Both the position numbers and the translations under genes were made by a program. A stretch of DNA of 25,814 bases from Paramacrobiotus metropolitanus. Lineage: Eukaryota; Tardigrada; Eutardigrada; Parachela; Macrobiotidae. Numbering within the stretch: the stretch's first letter is position 1; the number at the start of each line of letters is the position of its first letter. The notes under the pieces were generated by a model. That model had not been told where the DNA came from, made no database searches, and worked only from the letters and a program-made list of their open reading frames with translations. Shown here in pieces: positions 9,594 through 18,605 of the stretch. The DNA lies in assembly GCF_019649055.1 (NCBI RefSeq), contig NW_026570629.1, forward strand, positions 1 through 25,814, given 5' to 3'.

Positions 9594-10131
9594 ACCTTAA
9601 GGGTTTCGCCCGGATGGATCCTCCATGATCCATCAGACCGATAACCATGGCTTGCTTTAGACTTAGAATCAGCAACCGAGGCTGCCATCGAACTTAGAAC
9701 CTGCGACTAGGGTTGCCCTCGGATTTGACCCCTTGGACCCTGGATTCGATGTCAGAGTCCGGCATCAACCCTTCCAATGCTGCCCAATAGGCGACGGCAG
9801 ACCATTACGGGGTTTTCGCCCAGAGAGAACCTTCAACGACTCTACCACAGCAGCCGAAGATTCCATTGGACTCTACCTCAGTAACCGAGGCTGCGATTGG
9901 ACTTAAACTTTCTGACCGAGGTTAGCCCTCGAGTATCGAGGCTACCCCGGATCAGACCCTTCAAAGCCTGACATTAACTAGTCCAAGTTGCCCAATAGGC
10001 GACGGGACGCGAAATTACAGTTTTTGTCCGGACGAAACCCTGGGAAATCGGTACTTTATCGGATGATTCCCCTGTAAGAAGACCCAATAGGTCTTATCCT
10101 TAACCTAGAGAGGATGCCTTACGGCTTTCGC
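9594..10131 (+). repeat. TTACGGGTTTTCGCCC and AACCGAGGCTG repeat words
   Basis: A word like CCTTAAGGGTTTCGCCC follows the CAATA hairpins at 9594, 9803 and, more divergently, 10013 and 10117. A longer repeat beginning CAGCAACCGAGGCTGC (9670-9722) recurs at 9879-9931 with about one change in five. These mark the last units of the array as copies of one another. Confidence 0.5.
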
Positions 10132-10580
10132 GTACTGCGACGGTGCCTCTCCATTCACCTTACTGTACGAACCCCGGCAACGGAGGTTCCATTCAACTTT
10201 AACAGTTGGATCCCCGGTCGGAATGTGAGTTTCATGCCCGTTTCTCACCCGGCTAAGGGAGATTCACGTCTAACCCGAAGTCATTCGGTCGGAAGTAAGT
10301 TTCGCGCCCGTTTCCTACCCGACCCTCGGTGAATCGAACCGGTACCATCGGGTATCTCGAGAACCGATGCCTCGAACCCGAATGGCCGGACATCCAGTGG
10401 ACTGGAGCCCCCGTGTGTGGATCAGCTCTAGTCAGAATCAGCACCCGGACCAAAGTCCCAGACCAAAGACTTTTAGTTTATTTTTTTACTCGGAATGATG
10501 TTCTCACTTTATTAGATCTGTAGCAGATCCCTTTTATTAACCTGCTCACCAGGAATTGTGATGCTTTTTTTTACTTTGAC

Positions 10581-10595
10581 GAGAGGGAGAGAAGA
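10581..10595 (+). promoter_or_regulatory. Polypurine tract
   Basis: GAGAGGGAGAGAAGA is an uninterrupted purine run directly before TTGATTAAC. In LTR retroelements such a tract primes plus-strand DNA synthesis just upstream of the 3' LTR. It fits the position but is short. Confidence 0.45.
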
Positions 10596-10778
10596 TTGAT
10601 TAACACTACTTTTTTACTTTTCGCCGTTACAGACCATCACCAACAGAAGCCTACACCGGTCCAACTACAACACCGACCGACCTCCGGATTTCTGCCGTTA
10701 GTTGTCCCGTCACCACGGGTCCGGAGGAGAGCGCGGTGCCGGAGAGACCTACACCGGACACCCCCGAGGCGATGTCAC

Positions 10779-10795
10779 CGACTCCAATAGGGTCG
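10779..10795 (+). repeat. Outlying CAATA hairpin downstream of the array
   Basis: The stem CGACTC/GGGTCG (one T-G pair) closes a CAATA loop. It lies beyond the candidate acceptor at 10632 and within the candidate 3' LTR or terminal exon. Confidence 0.6.
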
Positions 10796-11229
10796 TGTGC
10801 GGAGCGGGCACTGGGACGGTAGGAGGCCGGTCCTTCGCAGGGGCTCGGACTCCCGCCCAGAGGCATGTTGGGCCAGTCGCCATGGCAGCCTACGAGTATG
10901 GCAGCCAGCGACAGTCCCGCTTCCGGTGCACGGCTCATTAGTGCACAATATCGCACACACCCACGCCTGCACGCACTCGCTTAGTCGACGCCGAATCACT
11001 GGCCTCGACTCCGCCTTGCCACACCTACGGCTTGACGTCTCGGCCAATCAGCGTTCGCTATCGCTCGTGTTGGATCTGCCCAGTGCCGCATTAGGCTTCT
11101 CTATGTTACGGCTCGGTATGCCGTTTGTTCATGATTTAGTAGACATTCACACGCCTTGCTGTACACTAGCATATGCGATATCGAGCCTTCACGTGCTTTG
11201 TGTTTTGGTTCTTGACTTATTGATTCCTC

Positions 11230-11235
11230 AATAAA
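11230..11235 (+). promoter_or_regulatory. Poly(A) signal of the retroelement
   Basis: AATAAA is followed 25-45 bases later by a T/G-rich stretch (CCTTTGTTTGCC). It probably sets the 3' end of the element transcript near 11250. Confidence 0.5.
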
Positions 11236-11283
11236 GCCATTGTTCTCACACTCGTGAGCCTTTGTTTGCCAGCTGTCACAAAA

Positions 11284-11355
11284 CCTACTACACCTAAGAA
11301 ACCTAATCAAACCCAAGAAAACCTAAGAAAACCTAAAAAAACTAAAAAAAAAGCA
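11284..11355 (+). repeat. A-rich degenerate CCTAA repeat
   Basis: Five or six imperfect units of about 10 bases such as ACCTAAGAAA run into a poly(A)-like stretch. It directly follows the candidate LTR end. It could be a simple repeat, a retroposon tail or decayed telomere-like sequence; the sequence does not decide. Confidence 0.5.
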
Positions 11356-11360
11356 AAGAT

Positions 11361-11440
11361 GGCCGAAATGTCCTGTGGCCGAATTGAGCGCTGGCCGAAA
11401 TGAATGCTGGCCGAACTGAGTCTCGGCCGAAGTGATCGGA
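11361..11440 (+). repeat. Five 16-bp tandem units starting GGCCGAA
   Basis: GGCCGAA occurs at 11361, 11377, 11393, 11409 and 11425, exactly every 16 bases. The first ten bases are nearly constant (GGCCGAAnTG); the last six vary from unit to unit. Confidence 0.85.
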
Positions 11441-11460
11441 CGCGGACACAGCTCACTCTG

Positions 11461-11634
11461 TGTGTCATCCTTACATCCGAGGAGGTCCTTCAGATGTTGC
11501 GGGCGTAGACCAAATACTCCTCCAGCTGAACCGGGCGGAAAGCTGAATGCAGCTGACACCAACTCGGCTGGAGAAACAGCTGTGGTATTTACTGAATCTT
11601 CGGGAGGCGCTGGGAAATTGCAATCCTCAGGCAG
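11461..11634 (-). pseudogene. Non-LTR retrotransposon RT-like fragment
   Basis: The minus strand encodes SFPPGSAGGVFGLRPQHLKDLL, preceded by an AVSPAELVSAA segment, close to the conserved FPPGSAGGPDGLRPQHLKDL motif near the start of the RT region in many animal non-LTR elements. The reading frame continues in both directions (11323-11940) but the flanks show no further RT motif, and the downstream end is a translation of the 16-bp tandem repeat. It is an isolated, dead fragment. Confidence 0.55.
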
Positions 11635-11691
11635 CTGAAAAAAAAAATTACGGAAGCAAGCAGCCAGAATCCACAGGTGCCACACTAACGA

Positions 11692-12045
11692 GCTCACTGG
11701 ATAAGGGCGAAACGCAGAGCGTTGTAAGGGCAAGCCCCCAGATTGCTTCGGGCAAAACACCAGGAAGAGCCGACCACAAACATCCGCGCTTCCTCCATCT
11801 GTCTCCACAGCCTGGGAGATCCACGTCCGTTCCATGATACCGCAATGACAGGAATAATGCAATGAAGCGATCCAACGCGCAGTGAGGGTTCCAGAAGTCA
11901 GCAAGATTCCACAGCACAGATCCTCGTTCTTCGGCCGCACTTACCAGAAAAGCAGGGTTTAGGGGAATACCGAATGCCGCGCTGAAGAGATCACTGGTTA
12001 AAAGGGCAAAACGCGAAGCGTTATAAGGGCAAGCCCCCAGATCAC
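11692..12045. repeat. Direct repeat of about 57 bp, two copies
   Basis: 11692-11748 and 11988-12045 share CACTGG, then GGGC-AAACGC, AGCGTT and TAAGGGCAAGCCCCCAGAT with scattered differences. The copies are about 296 bases apart. Open minus-strand frames run through them (11648-12331) but I recognise nothing in their translation. Confidence 0.7.
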
Positions 12046-12331
12046 TTGAAGCACCACATTCAGACGCCCCTGTCTGTCCCCCCTCACGGCGCACACGGTC
12101 GATCCCACAGACCAGGCTCCAGCGTTTCGACGACTCCATTAGACAGGGAAAATGGGTTCTGACGTATGTCACGGGTAGTATGAAGTTAATAAGGGACAAT
12201 GAGAGGAACAAATGGCCACGAAAAGATGCTGCGAGAACAGAAGGCAGTTTGTCACTTCTGAGTGCAGTTCCCCAGGACAACTTGTCCCTGCCAATCTGGT
12301 TCGAACCAGAAATGGCAGTTGGTGCGCACAC

Positions 12332-13719
12332 ACTTAAGGACGAGATCGGTTAAGTTTCGAGCACACTGACGTCGCACTGTTTTGGGGATTCTTTTGGGGA
12401 TGTGGTAGCGGTCTCCTTCAAGGAAAGAATGCAGGAGATGTTTTCCCAGGTTGTGCTGATGGCGACGACGGAGCTTGGTTTGACAGAGAACCCAAGGCTT
12501 CAGCTGGCTTGCGGGAGCAGGCGCGCACGTGGAGTTTAATCCAGCTCCCTGTGTAAACAGCTTTGGGCAGTGGTTGATCACGGACCATCGTATAGGCATA
12601 AAAAAAGACCAATCCGGAGAATCAGGTTGCCGCGAGCAGCTTCCCGTACCGTGGGACTTTCCCGTTCCGTGGTACGGTGCCACGTTAAGATTCCCCAAAG
12701 CCACCCACATGTTGACAGAAAGTAGCTTCTGCTAACGCGTCGGGAAATTCGACGCGAAAATCAAGATGTCGATCCCGAAAATCCATTGGTTAAAATGACT
12801 CAATCAAAATGACATCTCTCTCTTATAACATCCAATAACATCCAGGGATAGACTATGAAATCTATGCTCAGCCGGCAAATCAACAGTGGAAATGACGTGA
12901 TATTTCACGTCATTTCCACTGTTGAATAAATTCAATTCAACATATTTCACATTTACACGGGAAGGGATCGTTTGCAGGTACAATTTTCCTACCCTATTAA
13001 CCACTTTACTTTTTTCTTGATAAGAAATTAATTTTCACTTGCGAGAATGTGAAATCCAAATTGACCGCCACCCTGCAATTGTAGCTTCACCCAGAAGACC
13101 TGGCCATAGAATGCAGAAAAAGAATAGGGTATATTAATTCTATATTTCGCTCTCGTATTTACAGAAATAAATATCTTCTCTGTATAAATATTTTCTTTTT
13201 GTCGGCAATCTTGAACCTGCGGATGTTGTTTGGGAAGCGGTCTGGTACGACGAGGATTTTGACGTCACCAAGAGAGGTAATTGTGCGTCCTTTAACTCCT
13301 GCAATCCTTATATCGGAAATTTAATGTGAGCGCTGGTTTGTGTAGGCGCTAATCGGTTAGCGATGCTGGCTTGTGGGCAACATGCCCAATGATATACGTA
13401 CACTATAAAGATATACAGTACATGCCCACCGAACTGCGCGCTAAACCTTTATGCCAGATCTCTCTCCCTACACAAAGCGCCTACCGCGCATTTTATACTT
13501 CACAATACACAGCATGACAACACAGCATCTAGAACAATCTAGAGATCTAGAGACCTAAATCACAATAGACCCCAATGATTTTGGAAGCTTCCTAATGTTT
13601 AAAATTTGATGCTTTTAATTACTGTAAACCTGCGCTGGCAAATTCTTATGTGTATTGGCTGATGCTAAATAAAAATCTGGAGACTACACAGGGTCACTCG
13701 ATGCCGCCGGCACTTCACT
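12332..13719. other. Intergenic stretch without recognisable gene
   Basis: It holds near-palindromic GTACCGTGG-type words at 12648-12680, the perfect palindrome listed separately, and a loose inverted repeat (TTTGTGTAGG near 13340 against CCTACACAAA near 13467) that may be a decayed foldback element. No reading frame here looks coding. Confidence 0.5.
12880..12925. repeat. Perfect 21-bp inverted repeat with 4-base centre
   Basis: The arm TCAACAGTGGAAATGACGTGA (12880-12900) is followed by TATT and then its exact reverse complement (12905-12925). It would form a strong hairpin in DNA or RNA. No coding sequence surrounds it. Confidence 0.9.
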
Positions 13720-13773
13720 AGTGAGGCGGCGAAACGCGTGTAAGTAGAAGGTTTGGAGTCGGAAGTCGATCGA
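13720..13773 (+). repeat. Left terminal inverted repeat of the Harbinger element
   Basis: It matches the reverse complement of 18606-18659 at 53 of 54 positions; the single difference is A/T in the word GTAAGTAGAAGG. Confidence 0.92.
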
Positions 13774-13981
13774 AACCATGTTAGATCGACGTTGGTAAAA
13801 TCTGAGGATGCGCAGAAGTTTGGCGTGGTAAACTGAACATATACATTATACAGTACAGTAACGTTTCTGTGCACTGCCGAGCAGCACTGGTAATAGTGAC
13901 CGTAATACTTATCATAATAATCCTATAATTCATTATGTTTTTTATTGCGCAAATGTAGTATTTGCTTTATTAACTCGCAAA

Positions 13982-15620
13982 ATGAATACTTTTCTTGAGC
14001 ATATGTACTTGTTTGACGGAATTGATGACAACGAGTTTATTTTCCTTACGGATCAGCGAAAGCCGTTATGGAATGCAGATCGTAAGAAACAGTTTTGCTT
14101 GAGCGATTTTAATGACGTAGAATGCGAACTTAATTTTCGTTTTGGTCCTCTGGAGTTACCCCGACTTCAAGCTGCTCTATCTATTCCCGATGTTGTACGG
14201 TTAGAAAACGGCTGTATTGTTTCGGGTATTGAATGTTTATGCGTTCTTTTGAGACGGCTGGCCTTGAATGGCAGACTGCATGAAATGTCGATGATGTTTG
14301 GGAGACCCGGTAATGTCATCGGGAGAATCTTTTCGTGGTGCATTGATCACATTTATGACAATTTTGCCGATCGTTTATTGAAGAATTTGAATTCACCATA
14401 CCTCACAGAAGCATATTCAAGAATCTGTGTCGAAGAAATGTTGAGAAAGGCTCTCTGTTTGACAATTGTATTGGCTATTTGGACGGAAGACTGATCGAAG
14501 TATGTCGTCCTTCTGGACCTGATGAGATTCAGAGACAGCTGTATTCATACAAGAAATACCACGCGCTTAAGTACCAGGCATTGGCCGTGCCAAACGGGTT
14601 AATTTTTCAATTTGATGGACCTTGTGTCGGGAAACTCCACGACAGTACCGTATTTAAAAGGGAAAGCTTTCAACTTGTCGCGCGATTCACTGTCCCCACA
14701 TAGTATCATTAGATTCCTTGGAATTTATGGAATTTGTTATCCTGCAAAAGGTTTCTCCCAAGCAGTAAACTGAAGTTGCAAAACTTCGAAGAACCCAGCA
14801 AAGTAAAGATGGCTGATTGATGTGAGACGTCAGATTGCGATGCTCATCCACTCTACGCATAAGCTTACGTTGCATGACTGTAAGCGCGTCTGTTAAATCG
14901 TATCTGTGTTCTCCGCTCACCGTTACACCGCTTATTGCCAGCGAGATCTAGTGAGCTGTGAATTTTTGAGTGACTCATCACGCCTCCATACGTACGAAAC
15001 AGCTGTACAGACGCAATGCCGCATTGTTGGATTTCGACCATCGCAAGCTGACGTCAAGATTGCTTTCAGCCCTCTTTACAATGTAGGGTTCTTCGAAGTT
15101 TTGCAGCTTCAGTTTACTGCTTGGGAGAAACCTTTTGCAAGATAATAAATTCCATAAATTCCAGGGAATCTAATGATTCTATGTACGGCCAGTGAATCGC
15201 GCGACAAGTTGCAAGCTTTCCCTCGTTAGAAGAAGTCACCTTGCCGAGCGCCTGGAACATTTGAATAACAAATTCAGAATTCGCCCGGATAATCGCTTCA
15301 TAGTTTATGCTGATAGCGCTTACGCAAAAAGTTTGTATGTGATGCCTGTCTACAAAAATACGGCCGTGGGATCTTGGCGAGCACGAATTAATGACGAGAT
15401 GAAGCCACTTCGCATTTCAGTGGAATGGGGCTTTAAAAAAGTGAAGCAGTTGTTCCGCTTTATTACCGACCGAGATAACATGAAAATATTTTTAACTCAG
15501 CCCGGGAAATACGTGCCTGTTGCCGTAATCTTGACGAATGCTCATACTTGTTTGTATGGAAGCCAAACCACCGATTACTTTAACTGCGCGCCTCCTTCAT
15601 TGGAAGAATATTTCGGTTAA
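13982..15620 (+). pseudogene. Harbinger-type DDE transposase, frameshifted and interrupted
   Basis: The first ATG is at 13982. The N-terminal part contains the helix-turn-helix-like MFGRPGNVIGRIFSWCIDHIY that precedes the nuclease domain in this superfamily. Near 14430-14450 the frame must shift: the nuclease start, FDNCIGYLDGRLIEV, is in another frame. The catalytic triad is all present: Asp at 14482 (YLDG), Asp at 15312 (YADSAY) and Glu at 15423 (SVEWGF). HDSTVF at about 14640 matches the family's HDS motif. A 569-bp insert (14657-15225) separates the first and second Asp. The protein ends at 15620 (EEYFG). Without frameshift and insert it would be about 360 residues, normal for the family. 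Confidence 0.88.
14657..15225. mobile_element. Nested foldback/MITE-like element inside the transposase
   Basis: Arms of 140 bp (14657-14796 and 15086-15225) are imperfect inverted repeats, with outer ends AGGGAAAGCTT and inner ends GAAGAACCC, around a unique centre of about 290 bp. TTA precedes it (14654-14656) and follows it (15226-15228), a Harbinger-style TTA target duplication. Removing the element with one TTA brings HDSTVF and SHLAERLEHL into the same frame, strong support for these exact borders. No transposase is encoded inside. Confidence 0.8.
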
Positions 15621-15918
15621 AAAGGGACGAGAGGAAAATGGTAATTGTGACTATTTTCTACATTTAGATAGTTTTGACAGTGCGCTTTTTAGAATTTTTT
15701 TGTTTTTATATTTATTACCACTTATGTAGTCCGCATTATGAAAAGACCCTGACTGTAACGACGTGGGCCGGGCAGCCTTGCATTTCACATCTGGTTTTCC
15801 AAGGCCGACTCAGTTAATGATTTAATGGCTGATAACGGGCTGATCAATACAAGATTAGTCCAGCTAATTTTATTGATGATTTTTTCGGTACAGTATTGAG
15901 TTTTTCATTTTTTTACAG

Positions 15919-16627
15919 CCGAGTCCCAGCTGTGAAATCGCCTGACTGCGATATGCCTGTATTAAAACGCGCTCTGCAAGCGCCTCCTTTATCCAATGCG
16001 TTGGAAATTTATGCGGATTTGTATCGCACACACAAAACGTTCCGGAGTTTTAATGAACCGGCTTCTATGGGAACCGAAATGAAAGGATCCCCTACTACAC
16101 GCTTACACGCGGCTCTAACCCAAGAATCTCCGATAAGCCTGTCACGCTGATGCCCACACACTTGCTATCCAATTTTGGAGGCTATTATGGACTGGGCCTG
16201 GCGACAGCGCGGAATCCCGGTACGATGCCGGCAGCCGTGGCGGCTGTGGCCGGATCGGCTTTTAACAAAGCATCACCGTTCTCCTTCGTCTCTCCGGCTG
16301 CGTTCTACCCGGCCCATGCGGCAGCCGATATTCGCCTATTGCATCACCAAATTGGCAATATTAGTCTGTATCCACAGGCGTTTGACATGTCGCTGGCCTA
16401 TCTAGTTCCCTAGCCCAACAGGTATGTTTTGTCGGATGGCGCCTTCCCGAAGTTCTTATTTGCCCTGACCGGCACACTACCGCCGCAAGTCAGCTCATCT
16501 GGTTAATTTGTCTCCCATGTACCAAATGCCTCCGTCACCGGCCAGTGCCTCTTCGTTTAAACGTCCTAATGGAAACAAATGTCGCCGACGCCGACGAGCC
16601 AACAGGTTTGAGGAGACATACTGGTGA
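15919..16627 (+). pseudogene. Unrecognised gene remnant carried inside the Harbinger element
   Basis: A good splice acceptor (CATTTTTTTACAG) ends at 15918. A frame then runs to 16149 (VLKRALQAPPLSNALEIYA). A second, more convincing frame covers about 16056-16410, with PYYTLTRGSNPRISD, LLSNFGGYYGLGLATA, an Ala-rich stretch and HQIGNISLYPQAFDMSLAYL. A third ends at 16627 with a basic cluster, KCRRRRRANRF. Frame changes and stops (TAG at 16411) separate them; AACAG|GTATGT at 16421/16422 could be a donor. The composition (Ala, Pro, His, aromatic residues, a terminal basic patch) resembles a regulatory protein, but I do not recognise the family. It matches neither Harbinger gene, so host gene capture is a possible origin. 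Confidence 0.4.
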
Positions 16628-17172
16628 CCGGAGCGCGGTTAGTCGTTGGTTGTTTTACTAGTACGGAAATTTTGGTTAGATAAGTAGTAGTAGGTAGTGG
16701 GATGTTAAGAGTTTAATTATTGTTTAGGGTGGTTCTGTGTGCGTGTGCTTGACGGGTATATTCGAATAGTATTAATCTCGCGGCAAGATTTCCAGTAGTT
16801 GTGCTGTTAGTCTTGATTTCACTGCGACGATATAATTAAAAGAATTTATTCTATCATGCGCGACACTTACTGACGTAAGATACTGTAGTATTCTAGTAAT
16901 TATTATTGTGAGTATCACACCGATTCATACGCGCTAAACCATGGTTCCAGTACCGTTTACATGCCGACATTGTTCGATCAAAAAATGCCAAAAGCAATGC
17001 TGCTCTCTTTAGTTAAAAATTTTACTTAAGATGGAAAAAAGTTAGCTGGTAAAAACTTAAAATAAAATGAAAACAAAAAGCTGAAACCAGCCGCTATCGC
17101 TTATTAAGTAAGTACCGTACTTCAGAAACGTAATACAGTAACTGGTATATAAACCGGCAGTAATTAACTGCA
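16628..17172. other. Non-coding spacer between the convergent units
   Basis: AT-rich with no recognisable coding frame. It contains several TACAGTA/TACTGTA words. It presumably holds the 3' end of the Myb-like transcript. Confidence 0.4.
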
Positions 17173-18429
17173 CTAGTTTTTATTAAGCAAAAATGTCAGA
17201 GTTTCTCGCAGGAGACCAGTTTGCTCATCCCTAGAAGCCGCATCCCGCTCGTACTTTTTTTTCTCGAAGTCACGATCTTTGTCTTGTTTCTCTCTTTGAA
17301 ATTGCCGATCCTTTTCCCTTTCTTCGCGCTGGAACTCTCTTTCTTCTCGTCGATCCCGCAGCTCCTCTCTCCGCAATTCTGCATCCGATCGAAATTTCTC
17401 CTGGAGTAAGTTGTCCCGATTTTTTCTTGCGGATCCCGATCCTGCGAATTTCCAAGGCGAATGAACTACACGCTTCATCCATTTTTTGACAGGAGTCCCG
17501 CTGGCCGTGTACAGTTCTGGGTGTTCTTCTTCATGGCGTCGGCGGGCTTCATCTATAAAATGGGTCAGCTGGTACTGATAGCAGGAGATGTGACTAAATT
17601 AGACAATTACCACAATACACAATGATAGTCACCCTTTACAGACAATCAGATTCACCTCGACAAATCTATAAAATCGGCTTTTAGTGCCTTTTACTTAATA
17701 GAAGTGATTTAAAAATCAAAAGCGAACGAATGATTAACCGTCTTCATCCGAGTCCCAGTTTGCATCATCGTTATCGCTTACAGTGGCTGATTTCTTCGAC
17801 AGTTTCTTCTTGGCGTCGTCTTCCAGTCTTTCTATCAACTCCACATTGTGAGACTCTTTTTCTTTCTGAGCATCTGACATGTTTTTGCCTTCTTCTTCAG
17901 CCGCTGAGACACTTTCAAGTAGCAACTGATATTCGGTCGGCTCAGGCTGTTGTTCATCACCAGTCGGATCAATACTAGGAGTCTTTTTAGCTCTGTATTC
18001 CACCAACAAAGTTCGCACTCGGTCACGGCCGTACTTGCTGGTTCTGACTTTGTTGGGTTTAGATATTTTGTCCGCAACTTTCTGCCACATACTTTCTCTC
18101 TTTCGAATGGGGGAGGAGAAAGGCTTGATGTCCACCATGGCCTGCAGAAGCTCGAAATCAGACTCCTGCATAATGGCCGATTTACGGCGCTTCGATGCTT
18201 TTTCTGAGTCTGCGGGTGCGCTATCTAAATTGAAATTTGCAAAAAAATCATAAAAATTGAGAATATGCAGCATAGCGGAGCGAAGAACTTGCCCGAAACT
18301 GCAGATAAAGGCGAAACTGGCTGACTTTCTGCGGGATTCATGGTGCTCTAAGTGCTCTTGCAGAGGACAGCAGTCATAACACGCCAAGTCAGCAACAGCA
18401 ATTCTGGCGCCGTTCAAAATTATAAACAT
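17173..18429 (-). CDS. Myb/SANT-like protein of the Harbinger element, two exons
   Basis: In this superfamily a second protein with a Myb/SANT-like trihelix binds DNA and works with the transposase. The upstream exon (18429 to 17739) encodes a SANT-like domain from about SDFELLQAMVDIKPF through RESMWQKVADKI to GRDRVRTLLVEYR, then an acidic tail. An intron of 186 bp, 17738-17553, with GT...TTTTATAG borders, removes a stop at 17734. Phase is kept: the joined codons read DSDED-DEARRRHEEEHPEL. The downstream exon ends in a long Arg/Glu/Lys coiled-coil-like helix and LLRETLTFLLNKN at 17173. The N-terminus is uncertain: the first 60-70 residues from 18429 are hydrophobic and unlike the family, and an acceptor (TTTCAATTTAG) just before DSAPADSEK suggests another 5' exon. 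Confidence 0.8.
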
Positions 18430-18605
18430 AAAGACAAATAAATTCAGTTAACATAACGAGTGTTCTTCGTTGAATAACAAAAACAGTATCAGGCACCCAA
18501 AGGAATAAAATACGGGATTTTACTAACGGCAAACTACAATTTAAAATCAAAAATAAAGTATTAACTCACACCATGTGCGTTTTGTAAAGTCGGACTTTAT
18601 TCGCC

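Larger units (their letters stand above)
5539..10095 (+). repeat. Array of 21 CAATA-loop hairpins in a structured non-coding segment
   Basis: Hairpins start near 5539, 5590, 5684, 6208, 6392, 6604, 7266, 7477, 7697, 7994, 8220, 8413, 8486, 8780, 8934, 9303, 9439, 9569, 9781, 9988 and 10079. The loop is CAATA, except CAACA at 7483 and CAATTA at 9308. Stems differ but pair: ACGTCTC/GGGACGT, GAACC/GGTTC, TGTCCC/GGGACA, AGAGCC/GGCTCT, GGGCC/GGCCC, AGGCC/GGTCT, GGTTCC/GGAACC, AGCACC/GGTGCT, AAGACC/GGTCTT. Several contain G-T pairs that would be G-U in + strand RNA, and none is in the opposite orientation. The copy at 8780 has an outer helix too (GGCAA with TTGCC). The segment has no convincing reading frame. 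I infer that it works as RNA; what binds the loop is unknown. Confidence 0.85.
5278..10632 (+). other. Candidate intron bracketing the hairpin array
   Basis: The left boundary is AAG|GTAAGT at 5277/5278, an almost ideal donor. The right boundary is a pyrimidine-rich tract ending in GCCGTTACAG at 10632. Removal would delete 5355 bases, including 21 of the 23 CAATA hairpins. The sequence after the acceptor is open to a TAG at 10820 in a Pro/Thr-rich frame (starting PSPTEAYTGPTTTPTD), but that frame does not join the donor frame of either preceding reading frame in an obvious way. The pairing of these two sites is therefore inference. Confidence 0.35.
1..11280 (+). mobile_element. Large Ty3/gypsy-like LTR retroelement, 5' end outside the window
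   Basis: The unit is inferred from Ty3/gypsy RT-RNase H at 319-2079, two unknown reading frames to about 5522, a long hairpin-rich non-coding segment, a polypurine tract at 10581-10595, a poly(A) signal at 11230 and a possible LTR end at 11280. All of it reads on the + strand and is GC-richer than the sequence after 11300. No integrase, protease, 5' LTR or primer-binding site is visible. Some Ty3 lineages (Gmr1-like) carry integrase upstream of RT, so it could lie outside the window. Several in-frame stops (625, 2077, 3706, 5316) and a frame change near 5150 suggest this copy is damaged, or that expression uses recoding. The left limit is the window edge, not the element end. Confidence 0.7.
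10597..11280 (+). repeat. Candidate 3' LTR
   Basis: The segment starts TGATTAAC after the polypurine tract and ends GCTGTCACA, giving TG...CA ends. It holds a poly(A) signal about 50 bases before its end with a T/G-rich stretch behind it, as in an R-U5 boundary. The other LTR is outside the window, so identity cannot be tested here. The ends are not a good inverted repeat, and the acceptor at 10632 would lie inside it. Confidence 0.35.

Noticed and set aside
11284-11355. True telomeric repeat array
   Set aside because: The units are irregular and soon become poly(A)-like; there is no uniform repeat.
13320-13500. Foldback element with TTTGTGTAGG/CCTACACAAA arms
   Set aside because: Only about 10 bases match well and the borders cannot be set; mentioned only as a loose inverted repeat.
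14906-15145. Open frame inside the nested element
   Set aside because: It lies across the loop and right arm of the inverted repeat and has no recognisable motif.
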